Counted from the first letter of the stretch, positions 11,989 through 21,751 are shown. The stretch is DNA of 64,000 nt from Ectothiorhodospira shaposhnikovii (GCF_022227765.1 NZ_JAJMLZ010000001.1:310001-374000); one strand, 5' to 3'. Numbers and translations: made by a program. The notes: a model not told the origin generated them from the letters alone.

Positions 11989-13440
11989 ATGACCATCGAC
12001 TGGAAGTCCTACGACCCGGCCGGATTCTATGATGAACTCATCGCCGCCCCGGGTCAGGCCCGCGAGGCCGCGCTCACCCTGACCAATTATCTGCGCTCCC
12101 TGAGCGATGAAGAGCTGCACGAACGCAAGGCGGCGGCCGAGCACGCCATTGTGGAAATGGGGATTACCTTCACGGTCTACACCGAAGGCGGCAATATCGA
12201 CCGGGCTTGGCCCTTCGACATCATTCCCCGCATCATCTCCCGCCACGAATGGGCCCGGGTGGAAGCGGGACTGGCTCAACGCCTCACCGCCCTGAACCTG
12301 TTCATCAACGATCTCTACAACGAGCAGCGCATCATCAAGGACAAGGTCTTCCCCAAGTCGATCCTGGCCAAGTCCAAAAACTTTCGCGAGCAGTGCATCG
12401 GCATCCAGCCCACCCATGGTGTCTGGGCCCATATTTGCGGTTCCGACCTGGTGCGGGATGCCGACGGCACCTTCTACGTGCTGGAGGACAACCTGCGGGT
12501 ACCGTCGGGGGTGTCCTACATGCTGGAAAACCGTCAGGTCACCAAGCGGGTCTTTCCCGAGTTGTTCGACAACTACAGCATCCGCCCGGTGGATGAGTAC
12601 CCCTCCCAGCTCTTCGACATGCTGGCGGCCCTCTCACCGCGCCCGCTGGATTATCCGGAGGTGGTGGTGCTGACGCCGGGCATCTACAACTCCGCCTATT
12701 TCGAACATGCCTATCTGGCCCAGCGCATGGGGGCGGAACTGGTGGAGGGATCCGACCTGATGGTGGGGGATGATGACTGTGTCTACATGCGCACGGTGGC
12801 GGGCCTGGAGCGGGTGGACGTGATCTATCGTCGGATCGATGACCTGTTTCTGGACCCGGAGGCCTTCAATCCCGATTCCATGCTGGGGGTGAGGGGGCTG
12901 ATGCGGGCCTGGCGCAAGGGCAACGTGGCCCTGGTGAACGCCCCCGGTGCCGGCGTGGCGGACGACAAGGTGGTCTATGCCTTCGTGCCCAAGATGATCC
13001 GCTACTATCTGGATCAGGACCCGATCATTCCCAACGTGCCCACCCATCTGTGCATGGACCCCAAGGAGCGGGAGTACGTGCTGGCCAACCTGGAGCATCT
13101 GGTGGTCAAGCCCGCCAACGAGTCCGGTGGCTACGGCATGATCGTCGGTCCCCATGCCACCCGCAAGCAGCGCCAGGAGTTCGCCGAGCTGATCCGCAAG
13201 GATCCGCGCAACTACATTGCCCAACCCACCCTGAAGTTGTCCACCTCGCCCACCCTGTGCGATGGCCGGCTCGAACCCCGGCACCTGGACCTGCGTCCCT
13301 TCATCCTGCAGGGGGTGCGCACCGATGTGACCGCCGGCGGTCTGACCCGGGTGGCCCTGCGCAAGGGCTCCCTGGTGGTCAACTCCTCCCAGGGCGGGGG
13401 GAGCAAGGACACCTGGATCGTGGATACGGACACGGATTGA
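11989..13440 (+). CDS. Circularly permuted ATP-grasp protein (type 2; DUF404/DUF407)
   Basis: Standalone 483-residue member of the permuted ATP-grasp family proposed by comparative genomics to form amide or peptide bonds (amidoligase). Recognisable stretches are GVWAHICGSDLVRDADG, VLEDNLRVPSGVSYMLENR (about residues 165-183), VVKPANESGGYGM near 369 and QGGGSKDTWIVD at the C-terminus. It is the first gene of a four-gene operon with alpha-E, fused ATP-grasp/alpha-E and transglutaminase genes. In many bacteria these genes accompany the Anbu peptidase, encoded here about 7 kb away. The reaction is not experimentally defined, so I leave the product at family level. Confidence 0.9.
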   Translation: MTIDWKSYDPAGFYDELIAAPGQAREAALTLTNYLRSLSDEELHERKAAAEHAIVEMGITFTVYTEGGNIDRAWPFDIIPRIISRHEWARVEAGLAQRLTALNLFINDLYNEQRIIKDKVFPKSILAKSKNFREQCIGIQPTHGVWAHICGSDLVRDADGTFYVLEDNLRVPSGVSYMLENRQVTKRVFPELFDNYSIRPVDEYPSQLFDMLAALSPRPLDYPEVVVLTPGIYNSAYFEHAYLAQRMGAELVEGSDLMVGDDDCVYMRTVAGLERVDVIYRRIDDLFLDPEAFNPDSMLGVRGLMRAWRKGNVALVNAPGAGVADDKVVYAFVPKMIRYYLDQDPIIPNVPTHLCMDPKEREYVLANLEHLVVKPANESGGYGMIVGPHATRKQRQEFAELIRKDPRNYIAQPTLKLSTSPTLCDGRLEPRHLDLRPFILQGVRTDVTAGGLTRVALRKGSLVVNSSQGGGSKDTWIVDTDTD

Positions 13441-13473
13441 ACCCGCTTCTTACCAACCTGCAGGCCTGACACC

Positions 13474-14424
13474 ATGCTTTCACGTGTTGCCGAACGTCTT
13501 TACTGGATGGCCCGTTACATCGAGCGGGCGGAGAATACCGCGCGCATGGTCACGGCCTTCAATCATCTGGCCCTGGACATGCCGCGCAGCGTGCGCCTGT
13601 CCTGGCGGGGCATGGTGTCCATCACCGGCAATGAATCGATCTACGAGAAGAATTACCGCAAGTACGACGAGCGCAACGTGGTGAAGTTCCTGCTGGCGGA
13701 CGACGATAACCCGGGGTCCATTCTCAATGCCCTGCGGGCGGCCCGGGAAAACGTGCGCACCACCCGGGATCTGGTCCCCAGCGAGGTCTGGGAGACGGTG
13801 AACGAGCTGTATCATCACGCCGACTCCGCCCTGGACACGGGGATGAGCAAACGGGGGCGCTATCAATATCTGGTCAAGGTGATCAGCCACTGCCAGCAGC
13901 TGACCGGCATGCTGGCGGGCACCATGAGCCATGACGCCGCCTATGACTTCATCCGCGCCGGCCGCAATCTGGAGCGGGCGGACATGACCACCCGCCTGCT
14001 GGATGTGGGCGCCATGGGGCTTTTGAGCAATGATCCCCAGGACGAGGCCGCCATGGCCCAGTTCGAGAGCCTGTTGTGGGTGAACATCCTCAAGTCCCTC
14101 AGCGCCTTCCAGATGTATCGCCAGCATGTGCGGCGACGTGTGAACGGCGAGGATGTGCTTAAATACATCTTCCAGGACCGTGAGTTTCCCCGTGCCGTGG
14201 CCCATGCCCTGGGCGAGGTGGAAATCAGCCTGACCAACCTGCCTCGCAACGAGACACCGTTGCGACTGGCGATTCAGGTCCGGCGTCATGTGATGGAAGC
14301 CAATGTGGACAAGCTCCTGGAGGCGGATGAGCTGCACCGCTTCATCGACCAGCTGCAGCAGGAGATGAACGAATTGCACGACATGATCGCCGACACCTGG
14401 TTCAGCCTGGACAGGGCTGCCTGA
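13474..14424 (+). CDS. Alpha-E domain protein (DUF403)
   Basis: A 316-residue all-helical protein beginning MLSRVAERLYWMARYIERAENTAR (hallmark LSRVAExLYWMxRYxERAEN), which identifies the alpha-E family. It is always found with permuted ATP-grasp proteins and is thought to act as their partner in peptide-bond formation or substrate binding; its biochemistry is unknown. Spacing to the ATP-grasp gene is 33 bp and to the following fused gene 24 bp, consistent with one transcript. Confidence 0.9.
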   Translation: MLSRVAERLYWMARYIERAENTARMVTAFNHLALDMPRSVRLSWRGMVSITGNESIYEKNYRKYDERNVVKFLLADDDNPGSILNALRAARENVRTTRDLVPSEVWETVNELYHHADSALDTGMSKRGRYQYLVKVISHCQQLTGMLAGTMSHDAAYDFIRAGRNLERADMTTRLLDVGAMGLLSNDPQDEAAMAQFESLLWVNILKSLSAFQMYRQHVRRRVNGEDVLKYIFQDREFPRAVAHALGEVEISLTNLPRNETPLRLAIQVRRHVMEANVDKLLEADELHRFIDQLQQEMNELHDMIADTWFSLDRAA

Positions 14425-14448
14425 CCGGGCCTTCGCCCGGCCCGTCTC

Positions 14449-17007
14449 ATGTCCACCCCCACGCCCCTGTCGCTGCTGGCCCCGGAATATGCCCTGTCCG
14501 GGAACCGTTTTGACGAACTGCTCACCCCCGAGGGTGTCCTGCGTCCGCAATGGGAGCCGATCATGGGGGCGCTGGTGCAGTTGGGGCCGGAGGGGCTGGC
14601 GGAACGGGCTGCGGATATCGGGCGTCTGCTGCGAGAGAGCGGGGTCACTTACAACGTTTATTCCGATCCCCGGGGGGCGGAGCGGCCCTGGCCCCTGGAC
14701 CCGGTGCCCATGGTGCTGGAGAGCAAGGAATGGGCCGTCATCGAGACCGGTCTGATCCAGCGGGCGGAACTCCTGAACCTGATCCTCAAGGATCTCTATG
14801 GTCCCCGGGAACTGATCCGCAAGGGGCTGCTGCCCCTGGACCTGATCTACGGCTATCCGGGATTCCTGCGTCCCTGCGTCGGCAGCCTGCCCGCCATCCC
14901 CAACCCCCTGGCCCTGTACGCGGCCGATCTGGTTCGCCGTCCCGACGGGCATTTCGTGGTCCTGGGAGATCGCACCCAGGCCCCTTCCGGGGCAGGGTAC
15001 GCCCTGGAGAACCGGGTGATTCTGTCCCGGGTATTCCCCAGCCTGTACCGGGATGCCCAGGCCCATCGGCTCACCCGGTTTTTCCAGACCCTGCGCCGCA
15101 CCCTGGCCACCCTGCGCGCACCGGCCATGGGACAGAATGAACCGCGGGTGGTGCTGCTCTCCCCCGGCCCCCTCAACGAGACCTGGTTCGAGCATGTGTA
15201 CCTGGCCGGCTACCTGGGATACACCCTGGTACAGGGGCAGGATCTGGTGGTTTCCGAGGGACGGGTCTGGTTGCGTTCCCTGAACGGCCCCGAGCCGGTG
15301 GACGTGATCCTGCGACGGGTGGATGACGGCTTCTGCGACCTGCTGGAACTGCGCCAGGATTCCTGGCTGGGGGTGGCGGGCCTGCTGGAAGTGGCGCGAC
15401 GGGGCAGGGTGGCCATCGTCAATCCCCTGGGCAGTGGCGTACTGGAATGTCCCGCCCTGTCCGCCTATCTGCCCGCCATTGCCCGCCACCTGTTGGGGCA
15501 GGATCTGATCCTGTCGACGGTGGAGACCTGGTGGTGCGGTGATCCCCGGCAACGGGATCATGTCCTGTCCCGGCTGGAACGGTTGGTGATCCGTGATCTG
15601 GAACCGGGTCGCAGCAGCGCCGTGTTCGGTGATGCGCTGTCCCGACCGGAACGGGAATCCCTGGAAGCGCGCATCCGCGCCAACCCCGGCGGCTTTGTAG
15701 CCCAGGAGCGTCTGGAACTGTCCACCCTGCCGGCCTTCGGCCCCGAGGGCGACCTGGAGCCCCGTCGGGGTTGGTTGCGAACCTATCTGTGTGCCCGGGA
15801 CGGTGATTACGTGGTGATGCCCGGCGGCCTGTCCCGAGTGGCCGGCGCCAGGGATGCTGCCTGGGTCTCGAATCAGGCGGGCGGGGTGAGCAAGGATACC
15901 TGGGTGCTGGCCTCCGAGGCCGAGCCGTCACCGGCCCTGGTGGGGGCCATGCCCATGGTGGGTGGACTGGGTACCCCGGTATCGTTGTCGGGACGGGTGG
16001 CGGAAAACCTGTTCTGGATGGGGCGCTATGCGGAGCGGGCGGAGGGTACCCTGCGACTCATGCTGGTGGTGCTGATGCGCCGTCGCCTGGTGAGGGAATC
16101 CGGCGGGAGCGGTGCCCGGGATGCCACCCTGCGTACCCTGCTGCGGGCACTGACCCACCTGACGGCCACTTATCCCGGCTTTGTCCTGGAAGGGGCGGAG
16201 ACCGCCCTGACCGATCCGGCGCCGGAGTTGCTGGCACTGATCCTGGACCGTGAACGCATCGGGAGCCTGAGCTTCACCCTGCAGTCCTTGCTGCGGGCCG
16301 GACATGAACTCAGGGATCGCATCTCCGGTGATAGCTGGCGGGTCATCTCGGCCCTGCGGGAGCGCAGCAACGCCCTGGGGCAGTGGCAACCCCGTGATCC
16401 GGAACATCTGGTGCGCCACCTGGATGAACTCATCACCCACCTGCTGGCCATGTCCGGCCTGGCCCAGGAGAGCACGCCCCGGCATCTGAACTGGGTTTTC
16501 CTGGATGCCGGACGCCGCCTGGAGCGGGGCCTGATGCTGGCCGGCCTGCTGCGGGCCACCCTGGTGCGCCCTTGCGCCCCGGAGGACGAGCCGGCCTTGC
16601 TGGAAGCGGTCCTGAACTATGCCGAGAACACCGCCGCCGATCCCCACGCCCTGCGTCCCGAGGCCCTGCTGGACAGTCTGCTCCTCGATGAACGCAATCC
16701 GCGTTCCCTGGGGTTCCAGCTGGCCGCCCTGGAGTGCCATGGCGCCGCCATGCCCCGGACCGAGCGGGATGAGCGCCTGACCCCGGCGGAGCGTCTGATC
16801 CTGGAGGCGCGCAATGAACTGCGTCGCCTGCATCTGCGTGAACTGGCCCTGCCGGACACGGAAGGTCATCGCCAGGCCCTGGATCAGTGTCTGGCGCGCC
16901 AGCAGCACTTGCTCGGCAGCGCCTCCGATGCCCTGAGCCGATCCTATTTTGATTTCACCCGCAGCCAGCATCTGCTGGTTTCCAATCTGCCCGAGCCTGG
17001 GATTTGA
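14449..17007 (+). CDS. Fusion of permuted ATP-grasp and alpha-E domains
   Basis: An 852-residue protein containing a second, divergent copy of the two preceding gene products in one chain. Residues about 1-480 are the ATP-grasp part (TYNVYSDPRGAERPWPLDPVP, APSGAGYALENR, QAGGVSKDTWVLA) and about 510-850 are an alpha-E domain starting SGRVAENLFWMGRYAERAEGT. The fusion directly supports physical partnership of the two families. The stop overlaps the transglutaminase start codon (TGATG). Confidence 0.9.
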   Translation: MSTPTPLSLLAPEYALSGNRFDELLTPEGVLRPQWEPIMGALVQLGPEGLAERAADIGRLLRESGVTYNVYSDPRGAERPWPLDPVPMVLESKEWAVIETGLIQRAELLNLILKDLYGPRELIRKGLLPLDLIYGYPGFLRPCVGSLPAIPNPLALYAADLVRRPDGHFVVLGDRTQAPSGAGYALENRVILSRVFPSLYRDAQAHRLTRFFQTLRRTLATLRAPAMGQNEPRVVLLSPGPLNETWFEHVYLAGYLGYTLVQGQDLVVSEGRVWLRSLNGPEPVDVILRRVDDGFCDLLELRQDSWLGVAGLLEVARRGRVAIVNPLGSGVLECPALSAYLPAIARHLLGQDLILSTVETWWCGDPRQRDHVLSRLERLVIRDLEPGRSSAVFGDALSRPERESLEARIRANPGGFVAQERLELSTLPAFGPEGDLEPRRGWLRTYLCARDGDYVVMPGGLSRVAGARDAAWVSNQAGGVSKDTWVLASEAEPSPALVGAMPMVGGLGTPVSLSGRVAENLFWMGRYAERAEGTLRLMLVVLMRRRLVRESGGSGARDATLRTLLRALTHLTATYPGFVLEGAETALTDPAPELLALILDRERIGSLSFTLQSLLRAGHELRDRISGDSWRVISALRERSNALGQWQPRDPEHLVRHLDELITHLLAMSGLAQESTPRHLNWVFLDAGRRLERGLMLAGLLRATLVRPCAPEDEPALLEAVLNYAENTAADPHALRPEALLDSLLLDERNPRSLGFQLAALECHGAAMPRTERDERLTPAERLILEARNELRRLHLRELALPDTEGHRQALDQCLARQQHLLGSASDALSRSYFDFTRSQHLLVSNLPEPGI

Positions 17008-17882
17008 TGATTTACCGCATCCGGCACGTCACCCGCTACCGCTATCCCAGTCCCGTGGGTCTGTGCCACAACGAGCTTCACCTGGCACCGAGGGATACGG
17101 CGACCCAGTCCCTGCAATCCCTGGCCCTGCAGGTGAGCCCATTGCCGGGCTACCAGGGGGAGCGGGTGGATTTCTTCGGCAACCGGGTCCATCACTTCAG
17201 TATCCAGCAGAGCCATCTGGAACTGGAAATCACCGCCAGCAGCCAAGTGACCTTGCAGCCGTCCGGAGTGGAGCCCCTTGGTCTGCAGTCCTGGGAAACG
17301 GTGCGTGACCGGCTGGAACGGGAGGTGACGCCGGAGATCCTGGACGCCCGACAATATGTCCTGCCGTCGCCTCAGGTGCCGCTGTTGCCGGAATTGCGGG
17401 ACTATGGTGCGGCCTCTCTATTGCCGGGACGGCCCCTGGGGGAAGCGGTGGCGGATCTGATGGGACGGATTTTCCAGGAGTTCGAGTATCGGCCGGGATT
17501 CACTTCCGTGAGTACGGAACTGCCCGTGGTGATGCGTCATCGTTGCGGTGTCTGCCAGGACTTTGCCCATCTGGCCCTGGGCTGTTTGCGCAGCCATGGG
17601 CTGGCGGCACGGTATGTCAGCGGCTATCTGGAAACCCTGCCGCCGCCGGGACAGGAAAAGCTGGAAGGGGCTGATGCCTCCCATGCCTGGTTTTCCGTCT
17701 ACATACCGGGCGAGGGCTGGCTGGATCTGGATCCCACCAACAACCTGATTCCCATGGACCGGCACATCACCCTGGCCTGGGGACGGGACTACACGGATGT
17801 GACCCCGGTCAAGGGGGTGCTGTTCGGGGGCGGAGACTCCCACGACCTGGAGGTCCAGGTGGACGTGGTGCGGGAAGGGTAG
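17007..17882 (+). CDS. Transglutaminase-like cysteine peptidase family protein
   Basis: A 291-residue protein with an N-terminal bacterial transglutaminase-associated domain (MIYRIRHVTRYRYPSPV...) and a core with Cys-His-Asp triad candidates: Cys in HRCGVCQDFAHLALG, His in ADASHAWFSVYIPGEGW and Asp in LDLDPTNN. Members are predicted peptidases or amide-bond reversing enzymes. It closes the ATP-grasp/alpha-E operon. I start at the ATG at 17007, which overlaps the preceding TGA, rather than the adjacent TTG. Confidence 0.9.
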   Translation: MIYRIRHVTRYRYPSPVGLCHNELHLAPRDTATQSLQSLALQVSPLPGYQGERVDFFGNRVHHFSIQQSHLELEITASSQVTLQPSGVEPLGLQSWETVRDRLEREVTPEILDARQYVLPSPQVPLLPELRDYGAASLLPGRPLGEAVADLMGRIFQEFEYRPGFTSVSTELPVVMRHRCGVCQDFAHLALGCLRSHGLAARYVSGYLETLPPPGQEKLEGADASHAWFSVYIPGEGWLDLDPTNNLIPMDRHITLAWGRDYTDVTPVKGVLFGGGDSHDLEVQVDVVREG

Positions 17883-17890
17883 ACGGGCAC

Positions 17891-17925
17891 AAAAAAAGGC
17901 CCTTCTCCCGAAGGAGAAGGGCCTT
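17891..17925 (-). terminator. Intrinsic terminator for actP (UUCG-loop hairpin)
   Basis: A perfect 13-bp stem (17896-17908 with 17913-17925) encloses CGAA, which on the minus strand is a UUCG tetraloop closed by C-G. It is followed on the minus strand by seven T residues. It terminates yjcH-actP. The convergent transglutaminase transcript meets the same stem but without a T-run. Confidence 0.93.
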
Positions 17926-17938
17926 GAAGGGAACGACC

Positions 17939-19570
17939 TTAGTGCTGCGAGGCCTTGTCGATGCCGATGCCCGTCTGGGCACGGATGTACTGGGCTTCGA
18001 ACAGCTGCTTGTCCACCGCCGCCCGCTTGGACTTGTCCATCAGGGAGAAGACCCAGATGCCGACGAAGGCAATGGTCACGGTGAACAGGGCCGGGTTGCT
18101 GTAGGGCACGATGGCCTGTTCATTGCCCAGCACCTGCACCCACACGTTCGGGCCCAGGACCACCATCACCACGGCAGAGACCAGGCCCAGGGTGCCGCCC
18201 AGGACCGCGCCCAGAGTGGTCATGCCGCCCCAGTACATGGACATGATCAGCACCGGGAAGGTGGTGGAGGCGGCAATGGTGAAGGCCAGACCCACCAGGA
18301 AGGCGATGTTCTGACTCTGGAAGGCGATCCCCAGCAGCACCGCGATCACACCCAGCACCAGGGTGGCCACGCGGGATACCCGCACTTCCTGCTGGCTGGT
18401 GGCGTTCTTATTGATCACGTTGGCGTACAGGTCATGGGAGATGGCCGAGGCACCCGCCAGGGTCAGGCCGGCCACCACCGCCAGGATGGTGGCGAAGGCC
18501 ACGGCGGAGATGAAGCCCAGGAACAGGTCGCCGCCCAGGGCATGGGACAGGTGGACCGCCGGCATGTTGGAACCGCCCAGCATGTTGCCGGCTTCGTCGA
18601 AGTAGGCCGGGTTGCCCATCACGAAGGCGATGGCGCCCATGCCGATGATGAAGGTCAGCACATAGAAGTAGCCGATGAAGCCGGTGGCATAGAACACGGA
18701 CTTGCGGGCTTCCTTGGCACTGGGCACGGTGAAGAAGCGCATCAGGATGTGCGGCAGGCCGGCGGTACCGAACATCAGGGCGATCCCCAGGGAGATAGCG
18801 GAGATCGGGTCATTCACCAGACCACCCACATTGAAGATGCTTTCCCCCTTCTGATGGGTTTCGGCCGCGGTGCGGAACAGGGTTTCCAGGCTGAAGTCGG
18901 ACAGATACAGGGCCATCACCGCGATGAAGGTGGCGCCGGAGAGCAGCAGTACCGCCTTGATGATCTGCACCCAGGTGGTGGCCAGCATGCCGCCGAAGGT
19001 CACGTAGGCGATGATCAGCATACCCACGATGATCACGGCCACTTCAAAGCGCAGGCCGAACAGGGTCTGGATCAGGGCGCCCGCGCCTACCATCTGTGCG
19101 ATCAGGTAGAGCAGGACGATGGTGATGCCGGCAAAGGCCGAGAACACGCGGATGGGAGTGCGCTGGAAGCGGAAGGACACCACGTCGGAGAAGGTGAACT
19201 TGCCCAGGTTGCGCAGGCGTTCGGACATGATGAACATGATCACCGGCCAGCCCACCAAAAAGCCGATGGAATAGATCAGGCCGTCGAAGCCGGAGGTGTA
19301 GACCAGCGCGGTGATCCCCAGGAAGGATGCCGCGGACATGTAGTCACCGGCGATGGCCAGGCCGTTCTGGAAGCCGGTGATGCCGCCCCCGGCGGTGTAG
19401 AAGTCGGAGGCGGTCTTGGTGCGCCGGGCCGCCCAGTAGGTGACCCCCATGGTGGCGACCACGAAGATCAGGAACATGATGGTGGAGGCATAGCTGATGC
19501 CTTCACCCGCATAGGCGTTGGCCGAGGCCATCAGCAGGGCGGCTGCCGTCAGAGCAATAAGGATCTTCAT
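17939..19570 (-). CDS. actP: Cation/acetate symporter ActP
   Basis: Sodium:solute symporter family protein of 543 residues that imports acetate and similar short monocarboxylates. It begins with a cleavable-type signal segment ([21 protein letters not shown]), then [20 protein letters not shown] and [15 protein letters not shown], the ActP-type substrate/Na+ region at about residues 50-85; 13 or so helices follow. It overlaps the upstream yjcH by four bases. No acetyl-CoA synthetase gene is in the window. Confidence 0.95.
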   Translation of the reverse strand: MKILIALTAAALLMASANAYAGEGISYASTIMFLIFVVATMGVTYWAARRTKTASDFYTAGGGITGFQNGLAIAGDYMSAASFLGITALVYTSGFDGLIYSIGFLVGWPVIMFIMSERLRNLGKFTFSDVVSFRFQRTPIRVFSAFAGITIVLLYLIAQMVGAGALIQTLFGLRFEVAVIIVGMLIIAYVTFGGMLATTWVQIIKAVLLLSGATFIAVMALYLSDFSLETLFRTAAETHQKGESIFNVGGLVNDPISAISLGIALMFGTAGLPHILMRFFTVPSAKEARKSVFYATGFIGYFYVLTFIIGMGAIAFVMGNPAYFDEAGNMLGGSNMPAVHLSHALGGDLFLGFISAVAFATILAVVAGLTLAGASAISHDLYANVINKNATSQQEVRVSRVATLVLGVIAVLLGIAFQSQNIAFLVGLAFTIAASTTFPVLIMSMYWGGMTTLGAVLGGTLGLVSAVVMVVLGPNVWVQVLGNEQAIVPYSNPALFTVTIAFVGIWVFSLMDKSKRAAVDKQLFEAQYIRAQTGIGIDKASQH

Positions 19571-19875
19571 CGTGCCAGCTCCCTCACCTTGTCACTCAGC
19601 TTGTCGAACTCGGTGTTGGCCTTGTAGACGTAGATGCCGGTCAGCAGGAAGGCAAACACGATGATGCCCACGCCCATGGGAACACCCAGGGTGATGATGC
19701 TGTCGCCGAAGGGGCGGATGGACAGCACGGAGGGTGCGAAGGCCACCAGCATGATAAAGGCGTAGTACACCAGCAGCATGAGCGCGCTCAGTCCCCAGGC
19801 CAGCCTTGCCCGTTTCTTGACGAGCGTCTGGAAATCGGGATCCGCCTTGATACGATCGATCGTACTTTGGTCCAT
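19567..19875 (-). CDS. yjcH: DUF485 membrane protein (YjcH-like)
   Basis: Small inner-membrane protein of 102 residues with two helices (about 30-50 and 65-88), conserved upstream of actP in proteobacteria and apparently needed with it, though the role is not established. The start at 19875 ([19 protein letters not shown]) is chosen because GGGGAGG lies five bases upstream and the family begins with this ADPxFQxLVxKR region. Overlaps actP by ATGA. Confidence 0.92.
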   Translation of the reverse strand: MDQSTIDRIKADPDFQTLVKKRARLAWGLSALMLLVYYAFIMLVAFAPSVLSIRPFGDSIITLGVPMGVGIIVFAFLLTGIYVYKANTEFDKLSDKVRELAR

Positions 19876-19917
19876 GGACCTCCCCTCTATCAGGTTGATT
19901 TTGGTTATGATCAAATA

Positions 19918-19941
19918 ACTTTTTGTTGCACCGCAAAAAGT
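19918..19941. repeat. Short inverted repeat in the yjcH leader region
   Basis: ACTTTTTG (19918-19925) and CAAAAAGT (19934-19941) form a perfect 8-bp inverted repeat with an 8-nt spacer, 43 bp upstream of the yjcH start and 114 bp downstream of the anbu stop. It could be an operator, a leader hairpin, or a weak terminator for anbu. No T-run follows on either strand, so I do not assign a role. Confidence 0.5.
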
Positions 19942-20055
19942 CTGTTGCGCAGTTTACCCACATGCGACTGAACATGGAAAAAAAATGCGGAAATTGGAGA
20001 CAATGTCCGCAGAAAACAGGGATGCCGGTGGCGTGGACAGGGGGGAGAGGCTGAC

Positions 20056-20862
20056 TCAGCCCTTTTTGACCGTCTTTTTGGCGGCTTTGCGCAACGTGGT
20101 GATTTGCGTGCTGCGACGTTTTTGGCCACGGGTGCCTTCCCAATCGAAACGGGGCAGATCCTGAAAGGCCCGCCGGATATTGTCGTCCCAGGCCCGTTTG
20201 AGATCCATCAGATAATCATCGTCCGCGTCCAGGCAGAGGTAGTGTTCGAAGGCCAGGGTGTCCCTTTCGTAGACGATCACCTCGATCGGCGGACCCACGG
20301 TCACGTTGGAACGCATGGTCGAGTCGATGGATACCAAGGCGCAGCGGGCTGCGTCTCCCAGCGAGGTTTCCCGCGCGACGATGCGGTCCAGGATGGGCTT
20401 GCCGTACTTGCTTTCACCGATCTGCAGGAAACGGGTATGGCTTGACGTGGTGATGAAGTTGCCCTGGGGATAGATGAGATAGATTTCCGGCGCCTGCCGG
20501 CCGATCTGCCCTCCCAGGATGAAGGAGGCATCGGCGCTGAAGCCGGCCTTGGTCAGGGTGTCCTCATGCTTTTCCCGTTCTTCCCGGTTGATGCGTCCCA
20601 GGTAGGCGGCCGCGTCGGACAACCCCCGCACGGAATGCAGGCTCTCCTCGGCCTCGTCCTCGATATCCCGTTTGATTCGGGCGAGGACGGCCTGGGAGGT
20701 GGCCAGATTGCCCGCGGTCAGCAGTACGAAGACGCGTTCCTTCTCCAGTTCGAAGGTGTGCATCTTGCTATACATCGCCACCTGATCCGCACCCGCGTTG
20801 GTGCGTGAATCGGAAGCGAATACCAGTCCGTCGTCAAGGGTGATGGCAAGGCAATAGGTCAT
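20056..20862 (-). CDS. Anbu (bacterial proteasome homologue) peptidase
   Basis: Ntn-hydrolase of the HslV/proteasome superfamily, 268 residues. The N-terminus MTYCLAITLDDGLVFASDSR puts a threonine immediately after the initiator Met as candidate nucleophile, with the conserved SDSRTNAGADQ following at about residues 18-28; both are typical of Anbu. Anbu assembles as open helical rings and its substrates are unknown. Its usual operon partners (transglutaminase-like, alpha-E, permuted ATP-grasp) are encoded at 11.9-17.9 kb on the opposite strand, separated by actP-yjcH. The C-terminal tail is lysine-rich (KKTVKKG). Confidence 0.92.
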   Translation of the reverse strand: MTYCLAITLDDGLVFASDSRTNAGADQVAMYSKMHTFELEKERVFVLLTAGNLATSQAVLARIKRDIEDEAEESLHSVRGLSDAAAYLGRINREEREKHEDTLTKAGFSADASFILGGQIGRQAPEIYLIYPQGNFITTSSHTRFLQIGESKYGKPILDRIVARETSLGDAARCALVSIDSTMRSNVTVGPPIEVIVYERDTLAFEHYLCLDADDDYLMDLKRAWDDNIRRAFQDLPRFDWEGTRGQKRRSTQITTLRKAAKKTVKKG

Positions 20863-20956
20863 GAAGGGAGGGAGTCCGGCTCAAGCGTCGCTAGGCATAG
20901 TAGGCGTGGGGGAAACGGGCGTCAATCACGCCGGTCTCGGGCCGAGAGCAGGGGAG

Positions 20957-21751
20957 TCAATCGTGGATGACGTCCACCCGCACGAATAACGGCATGTCCT
21001 GCCAGTCCTGCTGTCGTCGGGTACCGCTGACGCGGGCGGCGTCTTCCCTGCGGTTGGTGCCGGCATGGGTCAGGGGTATCCATTCACCCACCGGGCCGGA
21101 AAGTGTGCTTTCGCTGGCCTGCAGGTCCAGGCGTCCCCCGCCGGTCGGACTTTCCCGCTCGTACACCGTGCGGATGTCCAGGTGCACCCGATCGCCGGAC
21201 AGCAGGCGGGGACGCACCAGGAAGCCGCGTCCCAGGTCCCGGTACTCCACGGATGTCTCCAGGGCGAAGCCGCCCGGCACGGGAACCAGGCGCTGGCTGC
21301 CCACGGGGATGGATTCGCCGCTGCGAATGAAGGCGGCATGGCCTTCCAGGACCCTCAGGGTTTGATGCTCCACGCCCCGGTCGGTGGTGGTACGGCGGGC
21401 GATGCGGGGGGGCTCGGGCGCCATCGGCAGTGCCGGGGCGGCATCCTGGTTTGCGCTTCCCCTGCGCACGCTGATGTACAGATTGCGTGGCGGGGTGTCC
21501 AGGTCGGCGATGACCCGCTGGATTTCCGCCAGGGTCTGGGTACGGCTGCGGACGATGAGCGTGAAGCCGCTGCCGGTGATGACATCGCGGGGACCCAGCA
21601 GGGGTTCGATGAGGGGCAGAATCTCTTCGGCGGGGCGATGTTCCAGGGTGATGACCTGGGCAGTGGGCACGGCGGCTCCGGCGATCCCGGGCAGGAGCAG
21701 GACCAGCGTCAGGATCAGGGCCTTGCTCAGTCCGGCGCAGGGTGATGTCAC
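20957..21751 (-). CDS. Exported protein with secretin-type N-domain
   Basis: A 264-residue protein. The GTG at 21751 is chosen because GGGGAG lies about 9 bp upstream and it gives a clean signal peptide (VTSPCAGLSKALILTLVLLLPG...). After the signal, about residues 28-95 resemble the N1-type domain of secretins (AQVITLEHRPAEEILPLIEPLL ... AEIQRVIADLDTPPRN), which in GspD/PilQ repeats in the periplasmic vestibule. The remainder resembles the start of the secretin core (GESIPVGSQ...) but lacks a membrane-spanning beta domain. No other secretion or pilus gene is nearby, so it is an orphan of unknown role. Confidence 0.7.
   Translation of the reverse strand: MTSPCAGLSKALILTLVLLLPGIAGAAVPTAQVITLEHRPAEEILPLIEPLLGPRDVITGSGFTLIVRSRTQTLAEIQRVIADLDTPPRNLYISVRRGSANQDAAPALPMAPEPPRIARRTTTDRGVEHQTLRVLEGHAAFIRSGESIPVGSQRLVPVPGGFALETSVEYRDLGRGFLVRPRLLSGDRVHLDIRTVYERESPTGGGRLDLQASESTLSGPVGEWIPLTHAGTNRREDAARVSGTRRQQDWQDMPLFVRVDVIHD

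Noticed and set aside
17924-19627. Long plus-strand frame opposite actP
   Set aside because: Low-complexity Gly/His/Gln/Asp composition; the minus strand encodes a complete ActP with helices and family motifs.
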